From Psychrobacter sp. (GTDB lineage Bacteria; Pseudomonadota; Gammaproteobacteria; Pseudomonadales; Moraxellaceae): a stretch of 64,000 nucleotides of DNA. This document shows positions 26,731-36,939 of this stretch, in pieces (within the stretch, counting starts at the first letter, position 1; every line of letters begins with the position of its first letter). A model generated the notes under the pieces. The model searched no databases. It was not told the origin of the DNA and was given only the letters and a program-made list of their open reading frames with translations. The DNA is taken from positions 35,285 to 99,284 of the forward strand of contig NZ_JAKDJE010000001.1 in NCBI RefSeq assembly GCF_030454045.1. The letters run 5' to 3'. A program made the translations under genes and the position numbers.

Positions 26731-28545
26731 ATGCAGCACCATACTTTACGCCCATTGTTGGGGCAGATATTATCCAAAAACAATAATGATCAGCAGACAT
26801 TAGCAAAGACATACGCGTCTAGTATCTCAATGGTTGTGCCGCGACGGCTGCTGGTATTAATCACCTTACTGTTAGCGGCCTTCACCACCATCGTTCATGC
26901 AGATGACGATGCTCAATCGGCAAATATCGCCACTGTGACCTCAGAGTCGATGACCGATGGTAGTGACACGCTGCGCACCAATAATGAGCAGTCATTGACT
27001 ACCCCGACACAGCCTACGAAGGTAGTATCAGGCGATGCTATTCAACAATTTGTGGCGGGCGATTTTAGTCAGCGCCAAGCCATGCTAAGTGCTTGGCCAG
27101 GATCGGTTGAGAGTTTGGACAATCTGGTCGAGTTGATTGCCAATGATGAGCTGTATCAAGGAAACCGTGGGCAAACGTATTTGCTCAATGCAGAGGATCA
27201 ACTCTTCACATATCCCGACAAAACCGAAACGTCCGATTGGCCAAGCGATTTGTCCCAAGTCACCTTGACCAATACCTTACGCTCGGCGCTTATCTTTGGA
27301 CAGGCCAAGGTAAAGCTCGAATCTGACAAGCCAGCACAGCGCTTGCAGGCTGTGGAGATTTTGGCAGATAACATTGACCAAGTCGATCCAGCCATTATCA
27401 CAGCCGCTGCCGCAAATGAGGACAATGCCAACGTTCAAAAAGCACTAACGGCTCTACAGGCTCGTATTGATTTCAAAAATGGCGATTTACCCACTCAGAT
27501 TGAGGCTGTGAACCTACTCGCTGATAGCGATAATCCGCAGGTATTGGTTGATCTTGAATCCGCCCTTGCATCTGACAACTTGGATCCGACGCTTGAGGCG
27601 GCGCTCAGTGATGCCAGAGATAGCGTGGCACGCCGTATTGAGATAAGCACATGGACAGGTCATATTTTCACTGGCATGAGTACCGCCAGCATTTTATTGC
27701 TCGCAGCACTTGGCCTTGCGATTACTTTTGGCTTGCTTGGCGTGATTAATATGGCGCATGGTGAGCTGATTATGATTGGCGCGTATACCACTTATGTGGT
27801 GCAAAACTTATTTCAAGCTTATCTGCCAGATATGGTTGGCTGGTATTTGCTTGCGGCGGTTCCCGCTGCATTTTTGGTCAGTGCTGTTATCGGTATGATT
27901 ATTGAGCGCATTGTCATTCGTCCGCTATATGGTCGTGAGCTGGAGACGCTATTGGCAACCTTTGGCGTCAGTCTAATCTTAATGCAATTGGTACGGATGA
28001 TTTTTGGCGCGCAAAACGTTGAAGTCAGCAATGTGGCGTGGCTCAGCGGTGCCTATCAAGTGTCATCAAGTTTGGTACTGCCTTATAACCGTATTGCCAT
28101 CATCGTATTTACCGTCATTGTCGTGGCGCTACTGGTGTACTTGCTCAACAAAACCCGCTTTGGTTTGTTTATACGCGCCGTCACTCAAAACCGTCAAATG
28201 GCACGTGCCGTTGGTATCCCTTCTGCGCGCATCGATATGATGGCATTTGGTTTGGGCTCTGGACTGGCTGGTATGGCTGGTTGTGCGCTTGCTCAAGTGG
28301 GCAACGTGGGTCCTGATTTGGGTCAGACGTATATTATCGATACCTTTTTGGTCGTCGTCGTTGGCGGTGTCGGACAAGTATGGGGCGCGGTTTTGGCCGC
28401 CTTGGGACTGGGTGTCAGTGGCACGGTGCTTGAGATTGGCATTGGCGCGGTATTAGCCAAGATTGTGTTGTTGGTTCTTGTGATTCTGTTCATTCAGAAG
28501 CGGCCACAAGGTTTATTTGCCCTCAAAGGCCGCTTTGTCGAATAA
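26731..28545 (+). CDS. urtB: Urea ABC transporter permease UrtB
   Basis: Inner-membrane permease of the LivH type with the long periplasmic N-terminal region typical of UrtB. A signal-like hydrophobic segment (about residues 38-55) is followed by an alpha-helical repeat-like domain to about residue 305, and then by eight or so membrane helices that include GVINMAHGELIMIG. The ATG at 26731 has a GGGAG ribosome binding site. Met34, just before the hydrophobic core, is an alternative start. 604 aa; 10 bp separate it from urtC. Confidence 0.94.
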   Translation: MQHHTLRPLLGQILSKNNNDQQTLAKTYASSISMVVPRRLLVLITLLLAAFTTIVHADDDAQSANIATVTSESMTDGSDTLRTNNEQSLTTPTQPTKVVSGDAIQQFVAGDFSQRQAMLSAWPGSVESLDNLVELIANDELYQGNRGQTYLLNAEDQLFTYPDKTETSDWPSDLSQVTLTNTLRSALIFGQAKVKLESDKPAQRLQAVEILADNIDQVDPAIITAAAANEDNANVQKALTALQARIDFKNGDLPTQIEAVNLLADSDNPQVLVDLESALASDNLDPTLEAALSDARDSVARRIEISTWTGHIFTGMSTASILLLAALGLAITFGLLGVINMAHGELIMIGAYTTYVVQNLFQAYLPDMVGWYLLAAVPAAFLVSAVIGMIIERIVIRPLYGRELETLLATFGVSLILMQLVRMIFGAQNVEVSNVAWLSGAYQVSSSLVLPYNRIAIIVFTVIVVALLVYLLNKTRFGLFIRAVTQNRQMARAVGIPSARIDMMAFGLGSGLAGMAGCALAQVGNVGPDLGQTYIIDTFLVVVVGGVGQVWGAVLAALGLGVSGTVLEIGIGAVLAKIVLLVLVILFIQKRPQGLFALKGRFVE

Positions 28546-28555
28546 GGAGACTCTT

Positions 28556-29626
28556 ATGATACTGACCAAATTACTGTCTGATACAAGGCGTAGCGCCATT
28601 TTAATCGGTTTGTGCTTTGCCGTGCTATTGATACTCCCTTGGCTACACTTAATGCCAGAGACGTCACCTTTTCACCTGTCCGCCTACTGGATCACCCTAA
28701 TTGGCAAAATCATGGCACTGGCAATGGTGGCCTTGGCACTAGATCTGGTCTGGGGCTACGCTGGTATTTTGAGCTTGGGGCATGGTTTATATTTTGCGCT
28801 GGGTGGTTATGCATTTGGCATGTACTTGACACGCGAAACTGCTGGCGATGGCTTGCCTGATTTTATGCGTTTTTTGAGCTGGACTGAGATGCCATGGTAT
28901 TGGGCCGGCACGCAGCATTTTTGGTGGGCGATGGCATTGGTGGTTTTGGTGCCAGGTGTGATTGCCTTTATCTTTGGTTTTTTTGCTTTCCGCTCAAAGA
29001 TCAAAGGTGTTTATTTTTCTATCATCACTCAGGCCATGGTCTATGCCGCCGCCCTGCTATTCTTCCGTAACGAAACAGGATTTGGTGGCAATAATGGCTT
29101 CACGGGCTTTACCACGCTTCTAGGCTACGACATTACTGCCGCCTCAACCCGTTCTATGCTGTGTTTTGTTACCGCCTTGGCATTACTCCTCTCTTACATG
29201 GGTCTGCGTTATTTAATGAACCAGCCTTATGGACGCGTATTGGGTGCGATTCGCGATAGCGAAAACCGCTTGCAGTATTTAGGCTATCGCACGCTGTGGT
29301 ACAAGCTCTCCGCTTGGGTATTGTCCGCCGTCATTGCTGGTATCGCAGGTGCGCTCTATGTGCCGCAAGTCGGTATTATCAATCCAAGTGAGATGAACCC
29401 TGTGAACTCAATTGAGATGGCCGTTTGGGTAGCCACTGGTGGTCGAGGCAGCTTGGTGGGTGCGATTTTGGGAACAGGTGTGGTGAATGCAGTAAAAACC
29501 TATTTCACGGTTGCCTATCCTGAGTTTTGGCTATTGATATTGGGCGGGCTGTTCGTTGTAGTCACCTTATTTTTGCCCAATGGCATCATGGGCTTGTTCG
29601 ATCGCTTCAAGAAGGAGAAACAGTAA
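28556..29626 (+). CDS. urtC: Urea ABC transporter permease UrtC
   Basis: Second permease, LivM type, with about ten hydrophobic segments. The conserved loop NPYGRVLGAIR-like segment (NQPYGRVLGAIRDSE) contacts the ATPase. The start at 28556 follows AAGGAGACTCTT, a strong ribosome binding site; longer in-frame starts overlap urtB and are rejected. 356 residues. The stop TAA shares its last A with the urtD ATG, which implies translational coupling. Confidence 0.95.
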   Translation: MILTKLLSDTRRSAILIGLCFAVLLILPWLHLMPETSPFHLSAYWITLIGKIMALAMVALALDLVWGYAGILSLGHGLYFALGGYAFGMYLTRETAGDGLPDFMRFLSWTEMPWYWAGTQHFWWAMALVVLVPGVIAFIFGFFAFRSKIKGVYFSIITQAMVYAAALLFFRNETGFGGNNGFTGFTTLLGYDITAASTRSMLCFVTALALLLSYMGLRYLMNQPYGRVLGAIRDSENRLQYLGYRTLWYKLSAWVLSAVIAGIAGALYVPQVGIINPSEMNPVNSIEMAVWVATGGRGSLVGAILGTGVVNAVKTYFTVAYPEFWLLILGGLFVVVTLFLPNGIMGLFDRFKKEKQ

Positions 29627-30471
29627 TGCTAACTGATAAATCAACACCATCTGAGCAGTCGATCCATGAGTATGGGCGTACTCATGGTGGTACGGGTCGC
29701 AGCCACCCAAAGCCAGCAGGCGTCGATTTTAGCCATGGCATTGCGCTATATCTAGAAGAGGTGAGCGTTTGGTTTGACTCGTTTCGCGCACTCAACAATC
29801 TGTCGCTCTATATTGAGGAAGGTGAGCTGCGCTGTATCATCGGCCCCAATGGCGCGGGTAAAACCACGCTGATGGATGTCATCACTGGTAAAACTCGACC
29901 TACCGAAGGCAGTGTGTTTTTTGGTCAAACGCATAATCTTGCCAGCCTATCTACCGAAGAAATCGCTGAAGCGGGTATCGGGCGTAAGTTTCAAAAACCC
30001 ACCGTGTTCGAAAATTTTACGGTAATGGATAATTTGCTACTTGCTGCGCCAAAAGACAAGCGCGTGGTCAAAAGCTTGTTCAACAAACTCGATGCCAATA
30101 CGCGCGATACACTCGATGCGACCCTTGAGCAAATCCGCTTGACGGACAAAATCAATAAGCCAGCAGGCTTACTCTCTCATGGTCAAAAACAATGGCTAGA
30201 GATTGGTATGCTGTTGATGCAAAGCCCCAAGCTCATTTTGCTCGATGAGCCTGTGGCAGGTATGACCGATGCCGAAACTGAGCATACTGCCGAGCTGTGC
30301 CTGCGCCTCAAACAGAACCATACCTTAGTGGTGGTCGAGCATGACATGACTTTTATCGATGCTATCAGTGAAAAAGTCACGGTATTGGCTCAAGGGGCGA
30401 TATTGGCCGAAGGCACCTTGGCGGAAGTGCAAGCCAATGAAGCGGTGATTGAGTCCTATTTAGGTCGATAG
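29626..30471 (+). CDS. urtD: Urea ABC transporter ATPase UrtD
   Basis: LivG-type ATP-binding subunit. Walker A is GPNGAGKTTLMD, the signature is LSHGQKQWLEIG and Walker B is LILLDEPVAGM. A polar extension of about 40 residues with TGRSHPKP precedes the nucleotide-binding domain and is unusual in length. Start chosen at 29626 because it overlaps the urtC stop (TAATG). 281 residues. Confidence 0.94.
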   Translation: MLTDKSTPSEQSIHEYGRTHGGTGRSHPKPAGVDFSHGIALYLEEVSVWFDSFRALNNLSLYIEEGELRCIIGPNGAGKTTLMDVITGKTRPTEGSVFFGQTHNLASLSTEEIAEAGIGRKFQKPTVFENFTVMDNLLLAAPKDKRVVKSLFNKLDANTRDTLDATLEQIRLTDKINKPAGLLSHGQKQWLEIGMLLMQSPKLILLDEPVAGMTDAETEHTAELCLRLKQNHTLVVVEHDMTFIDAISEKVTVLAQGAILAEGTLAEVQANEAVIESYLGR

Positions 30472-30511
30472 TTGGACAATGATTCAATACATCATTAGCC
30501 CATAAACCGCG

Positions 30512-30543
30512 AAGCTATGCAAATGCCAAGCTATGCAAATGCG
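30512..30543 (+). repeat. 16-bp tandem duplication between urtD and urtE
   Basis: AAGCTATGCAAATGCC (30512-30527) is repeated immediately with one change in the last base (30528-30543). It lies in the 117-bp spacer before urtE. Confidence 0.85.
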
Positions 30544-30588
30544 AAACCCTGAAAATATTAAAAATCATTGAAAGATTAGGAGACCGTC

Positions 30589-31287
30589 ATGTTACAAGTC
30601 AATGGTATCAATCAATATTACGGCGGCAGTCATATTTTACGAGATGTCTCGTTTACAGCGCCTGTAGGCGCGTGCAGTGTGGTACTTGGACGTAATGGCG
30701 TGGGCAAAACCACGTTACTCAAATGCCTGATGGGGATATTACCGATCAAATCAGGACAAATTTTGCTCAATGACCAAGACATCAGCAAACTCTCACCTGA
30801 GCAGCGCGTGCGAGCAGGTTTGGCTTATGTGCCGCAAGGTCGCGATATCTTTTCAACACTGACGGTAGAAGAAAATATCTTGATCGGTATGGCAAAGTTT
30901 TCACGCAGTAAGGCCAAGCAAGTACCCAAGCATTTATATGATATTTTTCCAGTGCTTGACGAGATGAAACATCGTCGCGGTGGTGATCTGTCTGGCGGTC
31001 AGCAGCAGCAGCTTGCCATTGCTCGTGCGCTCGCCTCCGAGCCGTCAGTACTGATTTTGGATGAGCCGACCGAAGGTATTCAGCCATCTATTATCAAAGA
31101 TATCGGCCGTGTGCTTCGCGACTTGGCTGACAAAGGGGACATGGCCATTGTACTGGTCGAGCAGTTCTATGAATTTGCTGAAGAGCTGGCTGACAACTAC
31201 ACCGTATTATCACGCGGTAAGGTCGTGTCTCAAGGTGCAGGCGATACGATGGTTGAAAACAAAGTACAGGATCTAGTCGCCATCTAG
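30589..31287 (+). CDS. urtE: Urea ABC transporter ATPase UrtE
   Basis: LivF-type ATP-binding subunit, 232 residues. Walker A is GRNGVGKTTLLK, the signature LSGGQQQQLAIARAL and Walker B LILDEPTEGIQPS. The N-terminal INQYYGGSHILRDV is typical of UrtE. A good ribosome binding site (TTAGGAGACC) precedes the ATG. It closes the operon; I saw no strong terminator directly after it. Confidence 0.94.
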   Translation: MLQVNGINQYYGGSHILRDVSFTAPVGACSVVLGRNGVGKTTLLKCLMGILPIKSGQILLNDQDISKLSPEQRVRAGLAYVPQGRDIFSTLTVEENILIGMAKFSRSKAKQVPKHLYDIFPVLDEMKHRRGGDLSGGQQQQLAIARALASEPSVLILDEPTEGIQPSIIKDIGRVLRDLADKGDMAIVLVEQFYEFAEELADNYTVLSRGKVVSQGAGDTMVENKVQDLVAI

Positions 31288-31593
31288 CTGCATTTACTTA
31301 ACCGCATTTATTTATGAGCACTTGGTAGTGACCACTTAAAAACGATAGAGATCACATTTTTATCTTAAATTGTTAGCTACCAAGATTATATATCATCACG
31401 AAAATTCACCCTCATTCAAGTCAATTTTTTACCTTACTTTTTATCTTTTTTGACTCTCAGCCTAGACATTCTGCACTACCTCAAAAACTTAAATTGCCAA
31501 TAACCTATGATTGGGTTGGAGCAATTATGTATGCTGGGCGCATGAAATTTGCTATTATAGTCAGCACTTTATTATCAATATTATGACACCCTT
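31288..31593 (+). other. Intergenic region between urtE and lgt
   Basis: 306 bp without a supported gene. A TATTATAG box near 31552 could be the -10 of lgt. A 19-codon frame (31527-31586) with a GGAG in front overlaps that box and is not called. Confidence 0.35.
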
Positions 31594-32478
31594 ATGATGA
31601 TTCACCCTCAGTACGATCCTGTCGCCTTGGCACTTGGGCCAGTCGAAGTCCATTGGTATGGGCTGATGTATTTACTGGCATTTGCTGCCGCTTACGGTCT
31701 GGCATGGTATCGCAGCACCAAGCGTGAGGGCTGGACGACAGACATGGTCTCTGATCTCGTGTTCTTTGGCGCACTGGGCGTCATCTTGGGTGGTCGTGTC
31801 GGTTACGTGTTGTTTTATCAATTTGGTGAGTTGCTACAAAATCCTGCCTACCTCTTCAAGGTTTGGGAAGGCGGCATGTCATTCCATGGTGGCCTGATTG
31901 GTGTCATGCTAGGGATGCTGTACTTTGCTCGCAAATATAAAAAGACCCCGTTTCAAGTACTCGATTTTATCGTGCCTTGCGTCCCGACAGGCTTGTTGTT
32001 TGGTCGCATTGGTAATTATATCAATGGCGAGCTATGGGGCCGTGTCTCTGATGGTGGCTACAATTGGCTCACCTATTTCCCCCAAGCGGCTGGCTTTGAT
32101 ATGCAGCAGCTACAAGCCAATCCTGCGCTACAAGAGGTGATGACTGAGGTCAATGGTCAGTATTTATTGCCTCGTCACCCATCACAACTGTATGAAGCCT
32201 TTGCCGAAGGTCTGCTGCTATTTTTATTCCTTTGGTGGTACTCATCAAAACCTCGTCCGCATATGGCAGTGACTGGTGTCTTTATGCTCGGCTATGGCTT
32301 GAGCCGCTTCATCATTGAGTTCTTCCGTCAGCCAGACGTTGACCAAGGGTTTATTTTGTTAGGCTGGGTGACCAAAGGGCAAATATTGAGCACGCCGATG
32401 ATTATTATCGGTCTATTCTTGATCGGTTACGCCTATAAGCGTGGCATCTACGATTGGGGTAAGCATGCCGCTTACTAA
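31594..32478 (+). CDS. lgt: Prolipoprotein diacylglyceryl transferase
   Basis: Inner-membrane enzyme that transfers diacylglycerol from phosphatidylglycerol to the lipobox cysteine of prolipoproteins, the first step of lipoprotein maturation. Seven membrane helices are apparent. The HGGLIGVMLG segment and the signature GRIGNYINGELWGR, with the essential Arg, are intact. 294 residues, as usual. In this window its clients would include the two small lipoproteins and UrtA. It is followed after 11 bp by a DUF2971-like gene instead of the usual thyA. Confidence 0.97.
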   Translation: MMIHPQYDPVALALGPVEVHWYGLMYLLAFAAAYGLAWYRSTKREGWTTDMVSDLVFFGALGVILGGRVGYVLFYQFGELLQNPAYLFKVWEGGMSFHGGLIGVMLGMLYFARKYKKTPFQVLDFIVPCVPTGLLFGRIGNYINGELWGRVSDGGYNWLTYFPQAAGFDMQQLQANPALQEVMTEVNGQYLLPRHPSQLYEAFAEGLLLFLFLWWYSSKPRPHMAVTGVFMLGYGLSRFIIEFFRQPDVDQGFILLGWVTKGQILSTPMIIIGLFLIGYAYKRGIYDWGKHAAY

Positions 32479-32489
32479 GGTGTCAAGCA

Positions 32490-33230
32490 ATGATTGAACC
32501 CATAGAACATTATGCTGTGTTAACACGATACATGCCTTTTATTAAGCTAATTTCTATGTTGGAAGAAGGCTTCTTTATTCCTAAAGCGAATCTTTTCAGC
32601 GACAAATGGGAAGGCGGTTTACACTTATTTAATGGTAAAGAAGATCCGTTTTTAACCAAAGAAGAACTTAAAACTGCCAAAGATTGGATTTACGTAAGTT
32701 GCTGGTATGCAGATGAACCAGAGACACACGCCATGTGGAACTCTTACGGAAACTCAGATAACGCTGTAGCAATACAGACAACACAATATGATTTCAAAGC
32801 CGCTTATCATGGCTCAAAAATAGATCCAATGTGTTCTTATGTTGGTAAAGTTAAATATCATATGCCAGCGAGCGCCCCAGAGCTTTATGATAATCAAAGT
32901 ATTCGACCTTGGCTTGGAAACAATAATAATGATTCGAAAGATCCAAAAACTACGTATCCTCGTTTCTATTTATTTCACAAGCATCATGCTTTTTCTTTTG
33001 AAAAAGAAGCAAGATTTTTATTGATTGACAATGATGCTACAGTGGCAAAAAGCAATGACAAGCTTGGCATTCATCTTTCGGCTAAGCATAGTAGAGAAAT
33101 GATTAAGAAAATTATATTACATCCTAACTGTTCGGACTGGTTCGAAAATACCATTCGTAAGCTTGTTAAAGACACATACAAACTAGATATTCCAATCTGT
33201 AAATCATCGTTAGTTGGTCATAAAAATTAA
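32490..33230 (+). CDS. DUF2971-like protein
   Basis: 246-residue soluble protein. It has the pattern of the DUF2971 family: an early LTRYMP/LFSDKWEG region, a central VSCWYADEPETHAMWNSYG (Cys-Trp followed by Glu...MW..Y) and a late SFEKEARFLL. Family members are scattered among bacteria and have no established function. The gene is more AT-rich than lgt and thyA and is inserted between them, 11 bp after lgt and 47 bp before thyA, all in one direction. It probably rides on the lgt transcript. Confidence 0.7.
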   Translation: MIEPIEHYAVLTRYMPFIKLISMLEEGFFIPKANLFSDKWEGGLHLFNGKEDPFLTKEELKTAKDWIYVSCWYADEPETHAMWNSYGNSDNAVAIQTTQYDFKAAYHGSKIDPMCSYVGKVKYHMPASAPELYDNQSIRPWLGNNNNDSKDPKTTYPRFYLFHKHHAFSFEKEARFLLIDNDATVAKSNDKLGIHLSAKHSREMIKKIILHPNCSDWFENTIRKLVKDTYKLDIPICKSSLVGHKN

Positions 33231-33277
33231 TCTAGTTGAACGTTAAAACCTTTTAAATATTATTGAAGTTAAAAAAT

Positions 33278-34138
33278 ATGATGAATAGTAACAACGAGCA
33301 AGCGTATCTTGATTTGCTGCGCCACGTCTTAGACAACGGCACTGCAAAAGGTGATCGTACTGGTACAGGTACGCTGAGTCATTTTGGCGCGCAGCTGCGT
33401 TTTGACTTATCGGCAGGTTTTCCATTATTGACGACCAAAAAAGTCCACTTTAAGTCCATTGCTTATGAGCTACTATGGTTTTTGAGTGGCAGCACCCATG
33501 TTCAATATTTGCAGGACCATGGCGTGCGTATCTGGAATGAGTGGGCGACAGCGGAGCAAACCGCACGTTTCAATCGTCCTGAAGGTGAGCTGGGCCCTGT
33601 CTACGGTCATCAATGGCGTAACTATGGTGCAAGTAAAGACGCGGACGGCAGCTACAACGATGATGGTGTCGATCAAATCGCACAGGTCGTTGAGCAAATC
33701 AAAACCAACCCCAACTCGCGCCGCTTGATTGTTTCTGGCTGGAATCCAGGGGAGGCGGAGCAAGTGGCACTACCCCCGTGTCATACACTGTTTCAGTTTT
33801 TTGTGGCGGATGGTAAGCTCTCCTGCCAGCTGTATCAACGTTCGGCTGATCTTTTCCTAGGTGTGCCCTTTAACATTGCCAGTTATGCGTTATTGACGCA
33901 TATGGTCGCGCAGGTTTGCGGCCTAGAAGTTGGTGAATTTGTTTGGACAGGTGGTGATTGCCACATTTACCAAAACCACCGCGAGCAGGCTGAGCTACAA
34001 CTGACACGTTCGCTATATACACCGCCAACATTGACCCTGAACCCAGAGGTGAAAGATATTTTTGCCTTTGAATACGACGATATTAGTGTCAATAACTATG
34101 AGTCTCATCCGACCATCAAAGCCAAAGTTGCCGTTTAA
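33278..34138 (+). CDS. thyA: Thymidylate synthase
   Basis: Makes dTMP from dUMP with methylene-tetrahydrofolate. The catalytic Cys is in [12 protein letters not shown], and the [25 protein letters not shown] and HIYQNH segments are conserved. 286 residues from the ATG at 33278; the next codon is also ATG. The dihydrofolate it produces is recycled by folA immediately downstream. Confidence 0.97.
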   Translation: MMNSNNEQAYLDLLRHVLDNGTAKGDRTGTGTLSHFGAQLRFDLSAGFPLLTTKKVHFKSIAYELLWFLSGSTHVQYLQDHGVRIWNEWATAEQTARFNRPEGELGPVYGHQWRNYGASKDADGSYNDDGVDQIAQVVEQIKTNPNSRRLIVSGWNPGEAEQVALPPCHTLFQFFVADGKLSCQLYQRSADLFLGVPFNIASYALLTHMVAQVCGLEVGEFVWTGGDCHIYQNHREQAELQLTRSLYTPPTLTLNPEVKDIFAFEYDDISVNNYESHPTIKAKVAV

Positions 34139-34174
34139 AATACGTCTTGTGCACGATAATAAATAAGACGGTGA

Positions 34175-34218
34175 TTTAAAAATATAGATGTTTAAAAATA
34201 TAGATGTTTAAAAATATA
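34175..34218 (+). repeat. 16-bp tandem repeat before folA (2.75 copies)
   Basis: TTTAAAAATATAGATG occurs at 34175-34190 and 34191-34206, with a 12-base partial copy to 34218. It ends about 7 bases before the AAAGGA ribosome binding site of folA. Confidence 0.9.
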
Positions 34219-34234
34219 ATAGAAAGGACCCATT

Positions 34235-34822
34235 ATGAGCTATGCCCACACTGAAGTTGCCCAAATCGCCGCCATAAGTAGCAATCGCTGTATCGGTAAA
34301 AACAACGAGCTGCCGTGGCATATCTCACAAGACCTGCAGCACTTTAAACAATTGACCACACGTGACCCGCAAAACAGCGCCTCGAGTAGCGATATGCAAG
34401 GCATCGTCATCATGGGTCGCAAGACATTTGAATCGATGGGTAGCAAGCCATTACCAAAACGTGTGAACTTCATTGTCTCCACTCAGATGGACTATGCAGA
34501 ACAGCAAGGACTGGTCGGACATGAATACGCGCATGTGGTGCATAATTTAGATGATGCCCTCACTCATGCCGCAAGTTTGGCACATGGGCTACATCTGGAG
34601 ACGATCTGGGTGATTGGCGGTGAGCGTATATTCAATGATGCCATGATGTATACCGACCGCATTGAGCTGACCCATGTAGACACCGACATTACCGATGGTG
34701 ATGCTTTTTATTCTGAGCTACCAGATCGCTTCAAAGTAGCAGAAGAATCTGAGCAAATGCACGATGAAAAAAGTGATTTGAGCTTCAAATTTACGACCTA
34801 TAAAGTAGAGAAGACTGACTAA
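34235..34822 (+). CDS. folA: Dihydrofolate reductase
   Basis: NADPH-dependent reduction of dihydrofolate; the target of trimethoprim. The conserved start IAAISSNRCIGKNNELPWH, the DLQHFKQLT helix, IVIMGRKTFESMG and WVIGGERIF are all present. At 195 residues it is longer than E. coli DHFR (159). The extra length lies partly in the loop after the second helix (RDPQNSASSSD) and partly at the C-terminus. Confidence 0.95.
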   Translation: MSYAHTEVAQIAAISSNRCIGKNNELPWHISQDLQHFKQLTTRDPQNSASSSDMQGIVIMGRKTFESMGSKPLPKRVNFIVSTQMDYAEQQGLVGHEYAHVVHNLDDALTHAASLAHGLHLETIWVIGGERIFNDAMMYTDRIELTHVDTDITDGDAFYSELPDRFKVAEESEQMHDEKSDLSFKFTTYKVEKTD

Positions 34823-34841
34823 TAGTAACTGACTAATAGTA
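34814..34841 (+). repeat. 14-bp tandem duplication at the folA stop codon
   Basis: ACTGACTAATAGTA (34814-34827) is repeated at 34828-34841. The first copy contains the last codons and the TAA of folA, so the duplication leaves the protein unchanged. Confidence 0.85.
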
Positions 34842-34853
34842 TTTGATTGACTC

Positions 34854-34904
34854 AAAAAAGGGCTGCCGCAAATAAATTAAATTATCTGCGGCAGCCCTTT
34901 TTTT
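34854..34904. terminator. Bidirectional terminator between folA and uvrC
   Basis: AAAAAAGGGCTGCCGCA pairs with TGCGGCAGCCCTTTTTT around a 16-nt AT-rich loop. The A tract on one side and the T tract on the other serve the two convergent genes. Confidence 0.92.
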
Positions 34905-34942
34905 GGACATTACCAAGTTAATGGTAGAAACAATAGATCAAG

Positions 34943-36787
34943 CTACTCATGTAATACTTTATAAACCGTCTTCGCCAGTACGGGTCCAATGCCTTGAACG
35001 CCTGCCAGTTCCTGCTGTGACGCGCCAAGCAATTGCTGCATACCGCCAAAGTGATTGAGCAAATCACGGCGGCGCTTTTCACCCAGACCTGGAATCACCT
35101 CAAGTACCGATGAGGAGCGGCGCTTGTCGCGTTTTTTACGATGGGCGGTGATCGCAAAACGATGCGCCTCATCGCGAATATGCATCAGTAAATGTAATGC
35201 TTTGCTATCCATGGGCAAATCTAATGGCTCATGATCCAAAAAGTGCAAGACTTCGAGTCCCGCCTTACGCCCTTCTCCTTTGGCAACACCAATAAGCAAG
35301 GTATCACCAAGAATACCCAATTCAACCAGCACTTCTTTTGCCATACTCAGCTGACCTTTACCACCATCAATCAGTAGTAAATCAGGCAACGGCTGCTTTT
35401 TATACCGCCTTGTCAGTACTTGCTTCATGGCTGCATAGTCATCGCCGCCTTGGATATCATGAATCGCATATTGACGGTAGTCACGCCTGCGCGCACCGCC
35501 TTGATCAAATACGACGCAGCTACCAATGGTCGCCTCGCCCATGGTATGAGAGATATCGAAACATTCAATGCGATCGACCGTTCTGTCTGTCACATCTGAT
35601 AATACATCTTTTAGTGCGCCAAAGCGTGCGTGCAGCTCTAAATAATCACTAAGCTTAGTCTTTAGGGCATTGCTGGTATTGAGTGTTGCTAAGTCCAGCC
35701 ACTCTGAGCGATGCTCACGCACATTGGTTTTGATGACTACTTTGCTGCCAAAATGCGTTGCTAGTGCTTCGCTTACTGCTACCTGATCAGGAATCTCATG
35801 GCTTAATATAATCTCTGCTGGCAGATCGTCCGTCACCTGAAAATAAAACGAGGTAATAAAAGCTGATAGGTTATCTGCTAGCGGCTCGCTACTGTCCACA
35901 TCAGGGAAATAGTTTTTACCGCCTAACACGCGACCACCGCGCACGGTCAGCACGTTGACGCAAGTCATGCCCGCCTGACTGGCAATGGCTATCACATCTG
36001 CCTCACCTTGCACCGTGTAGACAGCTTGCCTTGCCTGCACTTCACGTAGCATCGACAATTGATCACGGTACAATACCGCCTTTTCAAAATCCAACGCTTC
36101 GGCAGCGCCTTCCATTTTCTCGATCAGCGTACTATGAATATCACTAGAGTCGCCCTTCAAAAAGCGAATGGTATTATTCACATCTTCCGCATACTCTTCT
36201 GGCGATACCAATCCGACACAGGGCGCACGGCAACGCTTAATCTGATACTCCAGACAAGGGCGCTGGCGCTGTTTAAAAAAGGTGTTGGTACATTGGCGCA
36301 TTTGAAACATTTTTTGCATCAACACCAGCGTTTCTTTTGCTGCATGGGCGGATGGAAAGGGGCCAAAGAAACGACCTTTTTGATGATTGCCTTTACCGCG
36401 TCCATACGCCAAACGTGGATAAGGCTTATCCGCTGAGATAAACACGTATAGATACGACTTATCATCACGTAGCAAGACGTTATAAGGCGGGCGATACTCT
36501 TTAATTAAGTTCTGCTCGAGCAACAACGCCTCGGTCTCACTACGCGTGATAATGGTCTCAATATTATGAATCCGTGCCACCAGCGCCCGCGTTTTTGGAT
36601 GATCGATCGTCTTGGCAAAGTAACTATTCACACGGCTCTTTAGCGACTTAGCTTTACCAACGTATAAAATATCGCCGTTTTTGCCCAGCATCTTATATAC
36701 CCCTGGCAAATTAGGCAAGTTCTTGATCAGATGCTTAAGACGGGCTTTTTTGTCATCGACAGGACTCGATTCTGAGACAGTAACCAT
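34943..36787 (-). CDS. uvrC: UvrABC excinuclease subunit C
   Basis: Makes both incisions in nucleotide excision repair. The GIY-YIG nuclease is at about residues 24-100 ([19 protein letters not shown]). The UVR motif that contacts UvrB is near 205-240, the RNase H-like second nuclease begins around [17 protein letters not shown], and tandem helix-hairpin-helix motifs end the protein ([22 protein letters not shown]). 614 residues, standard length. Confidence 0.97.
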   Translation of the reverse strand: MVTVSESSPVDDKKARLKHLIKNLPNLPGVYKMLGKNGDILYVGKAKSLKSRVNSYFAKTIDHPKTRALVARIHNIETIITRSETEALLLEQNLIKEYRPPYNVLLRDDKSYLYVFISADKPYPRLAYGRGKGNHQKGRFFGPFPSAHAAKETLVLMQKMFQMRQCTNTFFKQRQRPCLEYQIKRCRAPCVGLVSPEEYAEDVNNTIRFLKGDSSDIHSTLIEKMEGAAEALDFEKAVLYRDQLSMLREVQARQAVYTVQGEADVIAIASQAGMTCVNVLTVRGGRVLGGKNYFPDVDSSEPLADNLSAFITSFYFQVTDDLPAEIILSHEIPDQVAVSEALATHFGSKVVIKTNVREHRSEWLDLATLNTSNALKTKLSDYLELHARFGALKDVLSDVTDRTVDRIECFDISHTMGEATIGSCVVFDQGGARRRDYRQYAIHDIQGGDDYAAMKQVLTRRYKKQPLPDLLLIDGGKGQLSMAKEVLVELGILGDTLLIGVAKGEGRKAGLEVLHFLDHEPLDLPMDSKALHLLMHIRDEAHRFAITAHRKKRDKRRSSSVLEVIPGLGEKRRRDLLNHFGGMQQLLGASQQELAGVQGIGPVLAKTVYKVLHE

Positions 36788-36881
36788 AGAATGTATTGCT
36801 CTTAAAAATCTTAGTAATACTGCTAGTTATGGGGCAGGAATCGTGGTTTTGCAAGCTGATTATTGCTTCGATAGCACGCAC

Positions 36882-36906
36882 AAAAAAGCCAGCTTTATGC
36901 TGACTT
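36882..36906 (-). terminator. Terminator after the DUF3360 permease
   Basis: Read on the minus strand, AAGTCAGC pairs with GCTGGCTT (one mismatch) around a 5-nt loop, followed by six T. Confidence 0.75.
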
Positions 36907-36939
36907 CGTTTGTTCGGTTATATGCTAATTATCAATGGT

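Noticed and set aside
31527..31586. A 19-codon frame with a GGAG just before lgt, possible leader peptide
   Set aside because: It overlaps the best -10 box of lgt, so it may not be in the mRNA, and it shows no special codon run.
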